From Shimia sp. R9_2 (GTDB taxonomy: Bacteria > Pseudomonadota > Alphaproteobacteria > Rhodobacterales > Rhodobacteraceae), in assembly GCF_017743735.1 (NCBI RefSeq), contig NZ_JAGHRO010000006.1, positions 1-64,000 of the forward strand: a stretch of 64,000 nucleotides of DNA, given 5' to 3'. The position numbers were made by a program, and so were the translations under genes. The notes below the pieces were generated by a model that was not told the origin of the DNA, ran no database searches, and worked only from the letters and a program-made list of their open reading frames with translations. Positions 60,112 to 64,000 of the stretch are shown piece by piece. Each line of letters opens with the position of its first letter. Positions within the stretch are counted from its first letter, which is position 1.

Positions 60112-60912
60112 TTAATTCTGCGCTGGGCGCAGCAGGCGGCCAAGCACTGTCATCACCAAAAACAGCGCGGCGGCGACGCAAACCACAGACGGTCCGGCAG
60201 GCGTATCCATCTGATAAGACAGTCCCAATCCGCCCACCGCAGCCGCCGCGCCGATGCCCGCAGCCCCAAAGGCCATGACTTCTGGCGAGCGTGCCACCGC
60301 ACGTGCCCCTGCCGCCGGAATGATCAGCATCGCCACAATCAGCAAGGCCCCAACCACCTTGATCGCCACCGCCACCACAATGGCCAACGCAAATGTCATA
60401 AGCTGTTGTTCACGCTGCGGATTTAGCCCGCTGGCATAGGCAAGGTCCCGGTTCAATGTGGCCGTCAGTAGCGCCTGCCAGCGCCAGGCCATCAGCCCGA
60501 CAACCAGCGCCGCGCCGCCCCAGATCACGATCAGATCGGTTTTGCTCACCGCCAGAATATCGCCAAACAGGTAGGACATCAGGTCCAGCCTTACCCCTTG
60601 TAGAAAAGACACCGCCACAAGACCGAACGCCAATGCCGAATGCGCCAACACCCCAAGCAGCGTGTCGACGCCAAAGCCTTTTTCCGAGAGGTTGGACACC
60701 GTCAGCGCCATGGCCAGCGCAATCGCCATCGCGCCTGCAAAGATCGAGACCCCGAGCGCCAAAGACAGCGCCACCCCAAGGATCGCCGCATGGGCCGTCG
60801 CATCGCCAAAATAGGCCATCCGCCGCCAGACCACAAAGCAGCCCAAAGGGGCTGCCGCAAGCGCCACACCAACGCCGGCAAAAATCGCGCGAATGAGAAA
60901 ATCGTCAAACAT
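60112..60912 (-). CDS. znuB: Zinc ABC transporter permease
   Basis: Seen: 266 residues from MFDDFLIRAIFAGVGV (60912), 1 base after the znuC stop, with about eight helices. The ABC-3 family loop is GDATAHAAILGVALSLAL, with VGALLIVAMLIIPAAGARA. The frame continues upstream to 61122, but that part is the antisense-like frame within the znuC histidine-rich tail and is rejected. It forms the membrane channel of ZnuABC and belongs to the zur-znuC-znuB unit. It is convergent with the hydrolase gene. Confidence 0.92.
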   Translation of the reverse strand: MFDDFLIRAIFAGVGVALAAAPLGCFVVWRRMAYFGDATAHAAILGVALSLALGVSIFAGAMAIALAMALTVSNLSEKGFGVDTLLGVLAHSALAFGLVAVSFLQGVRLDLMSYLFGDILAVSKTDLIVIWGGAALVVGLMAWRWQALLTATLNRDLAYASGLNPQREQQLMTFALAIVVAVAIKVVGALLIVAMLIIPAAGARAVARSPEVMAFGAAGIGAAAAVGGLGLSYQMDTPAGPSVVCVAAALFLVMTVLGRLLRPAQN

Positions 60913-60913
60913 A

Positions 60914-61687
60914 TCAGTGAGATCCGTGATCGTGGTGGGCGTGATCACCGTCATGACTGTGGTCATGGTCATGGTCGTGATGATGGTGGTGATCATGCTC
61001 ATGCCGGTAAAGCGCCAGCGCCCCATGGGTACCGGTGCCAAACAGCGCCCGATATTCCGGGGCAGAGGCGACAATTTCCGGCGTGCCATGGCAGCACACA
61101 TGCCCATTGAGGCAGACCACACGGTCTGAGGCGCTCATCACCACATGCAGCTCGTGGCTGACCATCAACACAGCGGCTCCAGTGCTGCGCCGCACCTGCT
61201 CAATCTGGGTGTAAAGATCTGCAGAGCCGGGCTGATCAAGGCCCGTTGTCGGCTCATCCAAGATCAGCAGGTCGGGCTTATCCATCAAAGCCCGCGCCAG
61301 CAGAACGCGCTGGAATTGCCCGCCCGAAAGCCCCGCCATGGGCCGGTTTTGCAGGCCTTCCGCGCCAACCTGCGCCAATGCTTCCTCCACCTGCGCCTTG
61401 CTGCGTTTGGTGGGAAGCGACAGAAAACGGGCGGCGGTCAAAGGCATGGTGGCATCAATCGCCAACCGCTGCGGCACATAACCGATGCGCATGCCCGCCG
61501 CACGCAGAATGGTGCCCTGATCGGGTTTGAGCGCCCCAATAATGCAGCGCAGCAAAGTGGATTTGCCACTGCCATTAGGGCCAACAATGGTGACAATCTC
61601 ACCTTTGTCGATGGCCAGATCCACGTTGCTCAGCGCCTGATGCGACCCGCGTTTCACCGACATTTTGCTGACGGTGACAAGTCTCAT
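60914..61687 (-). CDS. znuC: Zinc ABC transporter ATP-binding protein with His-rich tail
   Basis: Seen: 257 residues from MRLVTVSKMSVKRGSH (61687), overlapping the zur stop by ATGA. Walker A is GPNGSGKSTLL, the signature LSGGQFQRVLLARAL, Walker B LLILDEPTTGLD and the switch His SHELHV. The last 30 residues are almost all His and Asp (HEHDHHHHHDHDHDHSHDGD, then HAHHDHGSH), a likely cytoplasmic zinc-binding tail. Such tails occur in ZnuC but this one is long. It powers the ZnuA/ZnuB importer. Confidence 0.94.
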   Translation of the reverse strand: MRLVTVSKMSVKRGSHQALSNVDLAIDKGEIVTIVGPNGSGKSTLLRCIIGALKPDQGTILRAAGMRIGYVPQRLAIDATMPLTAARFLSLPTKRSKAQVEEALAQVGAEGLQNRPMAGLSGGQFQRVLLARALMDKPDLLILDEPTTGLDQPGSADLYTQIEQVRRSTGAAVLMVSHELHVVMSASDRVVCLNGHVCCHGTPEIVASAPEYRALFGTGTHGALALYRHEHDHHHHHDHDHDHSHDGDHAHHDHGSH

Positions 61688-62169
61688 GCGGGTGTCTCCG
61701 CTGCGGGCGCGCAATCCGGGCAGAGCCCCTCCGCCTCGACCACCGTGCTTTCCACCACAAAGCCCATCGCCTTGGCCGCTGCGCCCAAGGTGGATTTCAA
61801 CGACGCGGCGGTTTCGCCAACCGTGTTGCAGCCGCGGCAAATCAGGAAGATGGGTGTGTGGGTGTCACCGGGATGGGCACAGGCCACATAGGCATTGAGC
61901 TTCTGAACCTTATGCACAAACCCGTTGAGGACCAAAAAATCCAAAGCGCGATAGACGACCGGGGGCTGCGACGCATAGCCTTCCTCAGACAGAATGCCCA
62001 AAATATCATAGGCTCCCATCGCGCGGTGTTCCTGCAGCAGGATCTCCAGAACCCGCCGACGCCCCTTTGTCAGGCGCAGCCCTTTGGCCGCGCAGGTTTC
62101 TTCTGCGGCACGCAGCCCGCTGCCCACACAGGCGGCGTGGTCATGGCTTTGAAATCCCACGGTTTGCAT
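61684..62169 (-). CDS. zur: Zinc uptake regulator Zur (Fur family)
   Basis: Represses zinc-uptake genes when bound to zinc. Seen: 161 residues. The winged-helix has LRLTKGRRRVLEILLQEHRA and PPVVYRALDFLVLNGFVHKV. The dimerisation part includes the metal-binding pair CRGC (FLICRGCNTVGE) and a second CPDC (GLCPDCAPAAE), together forming the structural zinc site typical of Zur. His-rich residues HPGDTHTP match the regulatory site. It overlaps znuC by ATGA and is divergent from znuA, with a Zur-type palindrome in the 92-base spacer. The gene therefore controls itself and both transporter units. Confidence 0.92.
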   Translation of the reverse strand: MQTVGFQSHDHAACVGSGLRAAEETCAAKGLRLTKGRRRVLEILLQEHRAMGAYDILGILSEEGYASQPPVVYRALDFLVLNGFVHKVQKLNAYVACAHPGDTHTPIFLICRGCNTVGETAASLKSTLGAAAKAMGFVVESTVVEAEGLCPDCAPAAETPA

Positions 62170-62202
62170 GGAGCCTCCTGACGGTCCTCAAGATTTGATG
62201 CT

Positions 62203-62217
62203 TGATATAATATAACA
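62203..62217. promoter_or_regulatory. Zur box between zur and znuA
   Basis: Seen: TGATATAATATAACA, a 15-base palindrome in which six of seven base pairs match, in an AT-rich spacer between the divergent starts. Family knowledge: alphaproteobacterial Zur boxes are AT-rich palindromes of this type. It lies 33 bases upstream of zur and 44 bases upstream of znuA, well placed to repress both. Confidence 0.8.
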
Positions 62218-62261
62218 TTTCAACTAGAGCCAGCCCCTGTAGCAACAAAAGGAGCGCTGAC

Positions 62262-63443
62262 GTGCGATTCATTCCTATGGTCTTTGCGGCGACCGTTCTG
62301 GCCGCGCCGGTGCGGGCGGAAGCGCCACGCGTTGTGACGGACATCCTACCAGTCCAGGCGCTGGTCGCCAAGGTCATGCAAGGTGTTGGCGAACCTCAGC
62401 AATTGCTGCCCGCCAACCAATCGCCACACAGCTATGCCCTGCGTCCGTCCGAGGCACGCGCGCTTCAAAACGCCGATCTCGTGGTCTGGATCGGCGCGGA
62501 GCTGTCTCCTGCATTGGACGAGGCCATCGACAGCCTTGTGAATGACGGAGAGGCGTTCTCCCTGCTGCACCTGAACGGCACAAGAGAGCTTGCCTATCGC
62601 GAAGATGAAACCTTCCTTGAGATTGCTCTGGGTGAGGGGGATGATCATCACGACGATCATGACCACGATGCGCATCATGACAACGATCATGAGGGTCGCG
62701 ACGACCATGCACATGACGAAAAGCATGAAGACCATGATGATCACGGTCACGACGATCACGACCATGACGATCATGCGGATGATCACGGCCATGATGAGGG
62801 CCATGAAGAGCATGACGCGCATGATCACGACAAACATGCCGACCACGAAGGTCATGACGACCATGATGACCATGCGGATGAGGCCCATGCTGGCCATGAG
62901 GGGGAGCACCATCATGACCACGATGGCGTTGATCCACACGCCTGGCTTGACCCGCAAAATGCCAAGTTCTGGATGGGCGCGATTGCCGAAAAACTCGCCA
63001 CCCTTGATCCGGCAAACGCTGTGACCTACCGGGCCAATGCCGCCGCCGGTCAGGCAGAGCTAGAGGCGCTGACAGCAGAGCTCGCCGCAGAGCTCGCCCC
63101 TCTGAAAGGGCACGGCTTTGTGGTGTTCCACGACGCTTACCAGTATTTTGAAACCCGCTTTGATCTGTCGGCCTCCGGAGCGATCCTCTCTGCAGACGGT
63201 GCAGCCCCAAGTGCCGCACGTCTGGATGCGGTGCGTGATGTCCTTCACAAAGAAGGCGTCACCTGCGTTTTCACCGAGCCACAGTTCAACCCCAAAGTTG
63301 TGAAGGCGATCAGCTCTGGTCTGGATCTGCACTCCGAAGAGCTGGACCCGCTTGGCGTCAATCTGGACAACCCGGATTATCTCGCCCTGATCCGCAACAT
63401 GGCGGAACAGTTTGAGCACTGCCTTGAGGGTCACGATCACTAA
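62262..63443 (+). CDS. znuA: Zinc ABC transporter binding protein with long His/Asp loop
   Basis: Periplasmic zinc receptor. Seen: 393 residues, longer than the usual 310, with a Sec signal (about 1-19). The zinc ligands are expected at His56 (QSPHSYALRPS), His226 (VDPHAWLD), the His in FVVFHDAYQYF, and the Asp/Glu near the end. Between about 127 and 221 there is an acidic His-rich loop of about 95 residues containing 33 His. Such loops are known in ZnuA but this is extremely long. The downstream domain has LFPKHG-like variants. It is divergent from zur/znuC/znuB under a Zur box. The codons in the loop are mostly GAT/GAC and CAT/CAC, giving a repetitive DNA tract. Confidence 0.94.
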   Translation: MRFIPMVFAATVLAAPVRAEAPRVVTDILPVQALVAKVMQGVGEPQQLLPANQSPHSYALRPSEARALQNADLVVWIGAELSPALDEAIDSLVNDGEAFSLLHLNGTRELAYREDETFLEIALGEGDDHHDDHDHDAHHDNDHEGRDDHAHDEKHEDHDDHGHDDHDHDDHADDHGHDEGHEEHDAHDHDKHADHEGHDDHDDHADEAHAGHEGEHHHDHDGVDPHAWLDPQNAKFWMGAIAEKLATLDPANAVTYRANAAAGQAELEALTAELAAELAPLKGHGFVVFHDAYQYFETRFDLSASGAILSADGAAPSAARLDAVRDVLHKEGVTCVFTEPQFNPKVVKAISSGLDLHSEELDPLGVNLDNPDYLALIRNMAEQFEHCLEGHDH

Positions 63444-63461
63444 GAGGGCGGCTTGCCCACT

Positions 63462-64000
63462 TTAGATCCAACGCAATTCCGCGGGGCGTATTTCAAAGGA
63501 AATATGATGCGCCCCGCCGAGCAGCCCCTCAACCGTATGGTTGGCCAAGGCGCGCCAGTAGGGCTGTAGGGTCACCGCATCTTCCTGCAAGATCCGTTCC
63601 CCCCGTTCCACAAGCGCCCGCCGTTTGTTCAGATCAAGCGTGCCAAGCGCCTCATCCAGAATGGCGTCAAATTCCGGATTGGCATAGCCGAACTCATTCC
63701 ACGCCTCGCCGCTGCGATAGGCCAGCGCCCAGATCTGAACGCCGAGCGGGCGGTGGTTCCAATCCGTTGCACTGAATGGGAACTTGTCCCAGTTGTCCCA
63801 ATAAATGCTGCCCGGAACAATGGTGGTTTTGGCCTGAAATCCCGCATCGCGCAGCTGCGCCACCACCGCATCCGTTGTGTTTTTGCGCCAGAGATCGTCG
63901 ATGGTGTGCACTTCCATCTCAAATCCCTCCATGCCTGCCTCCTGCAGCAGCGCAAGTGCGCCGCGCGGATCATGGGGCGGCAGGCCGATGTCGGTATATT
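63462..64000 (-). CDS. Partial peptide/oligopeptide ABC binding protein (SBP_5), cut by the window edge
   Basis: Seen: the frame runs open from position 64000 to the stop at 63462 (about 179 residues of the C-terminal part), including LPPHDPRGALALLQEAG, DLWRKNTTDAVVAQLRDAGF, FSATDWNHRPLGVQIWALAY, WNEFGYANPEFDAILDEALG and LQEDAVTLQPYWRALANHTV. This is the C-terminal lobe of the DppA/OppA-like SBP_5 family, so it is a periplasmic binding protein for a peptide or similar ligand. The N-terminus and signal peptide lie beyond the window. It is convergent with znuA, with 18 bases between them. Confidence 0.88.
   Translation of the reverse strand, partial: YTDIGLPPHDPRGALALLQEAGMEGFEMEVHTIDDLWRKNTTDAVVAQLRDAGFQAKTTIVPGSIYWDNWDKFPFSATDWNHRPLGVQIWALAYRSGEAWNEFGYANPEFDAILDEALGTLDLNKRRALVERGERILQEDAVTLQPYWRALANHTVEGLLGGAHHISFEIRPAELRWI

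Noticed and set aside
62640..62926. Repetitive DNA that could be mistaken for a CRISPR or satellite array
   Set aside because: The repeats are irregular GAT/CAC codon runs in frame with znuA; there are no constant repeats with unique spacers.
62346..62957. 203-codon Met/Val/Ile-rich frame resembling a membrane protein on the minus strand
   Set aside because: It is produced by reading the CAT/GAT repeats of the ZnuA His-rich loop on the other strand; the hydrophobicity is an artefact of those repeats.
63444..63461. GGGC/GCCC hairpin between znuA and the partial binding-protein gene
   Set aside because: The stem is only four base pairs and there is no clear T-run on either strand.

Overview
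The window looks like a chromosomal segment of a marine alphaproteobacterium of the Rhodobacterales (Roseobacter group). The evidence is indirect: high-GC coding style, a SitABCD manganese transporter under a Mur-type palindrome, a two-domain ALDH16-type aldehyde dehydrogenase beside deoC, and a TPP-riboswitch thiamine operon combining synthesis and salvage genes. I see no transposase, integrase, phage gene, rRNA or CRISPR array. Both edges cut genes: an unidentified reading frame leaves at position 1 and a peptide-ABC binding protein leaves at 64000.

Layout. 1-1200: a visibly AT-richer patch with one four-helix membrane protein of unknown function and about 490 bases without a convincing gene. 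1.2-6.6 kb: a TetR regulator divergent from a secreted YHS protein, tRNA-Arg(CCT), rppH, and deoC followed by the ALDH16-type dehydrogenase. 6.7-11.7 kb: metal handling, with sitABCD (Mn) and then hemP-bfd-bfr (haem/iron). 11.85-19.4 kb: TPP riboswitch and thiD-thiO-thiS-thiG-thiE-thiF-thiY-tenA-thiZ-thiX, nearly all overlapping. 19.5-25.9 kb: sensing, with a hybrid histidine kinase translationally coupled to a PotD-like binding protein, an orphan CpsD-like ATPase with an abnormal P-loop, and a nitrate/nitrite-sensing-type chemoreceptor.

25.9-58.6 kb is a surface-polysaccharide region (glycosyltransferases, WecG/TagA-type transferase, ExoY-like initiating transferase, O-antigen-polymerase-like protein, Wzz/GumC-like chain-length protein, Wzx-like flippase, acetyltransferases, SDR, GMC and Gfo/Idh oxidoreductases). 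Inside it lies a four-gene, tightly overlapping operon: type I PKS, glycosyltransferase, NRPS and Sfp-type phosphopantetheinyl transferase (53205 down to 40369). The NRPS reads formyltransferase - half condensation domain - adenylation domain split by a luciferase-like monooxygenase - carrier. The PKS reads KS-AT-KR-DH-ACP-TE. My hand reading of the adenylation pocket predicts glycine. This is the most interesting system in the window: a short formylated, probably oxidised amino-acid/ketide product made next to, and perhaps attached to, an exported glycan. A secreted SGNH-like protein with RTX repeats lies just upstream.

58.7-64 kb: a class C beta-lactamase-fold hydrolase, then a zinc regulon (znuB, znuC and zur on the minus strand, divergent from znuA) with a good Zur-type palindrome between zur and znuA. 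ZnuA carries an exceptionally long His/Asp-rich loop. Manganese, iron, haem, zinc and thiamine genes together make this a nutrient-acquisition segment flanking a cell-surface and secondary-metabolite locus.
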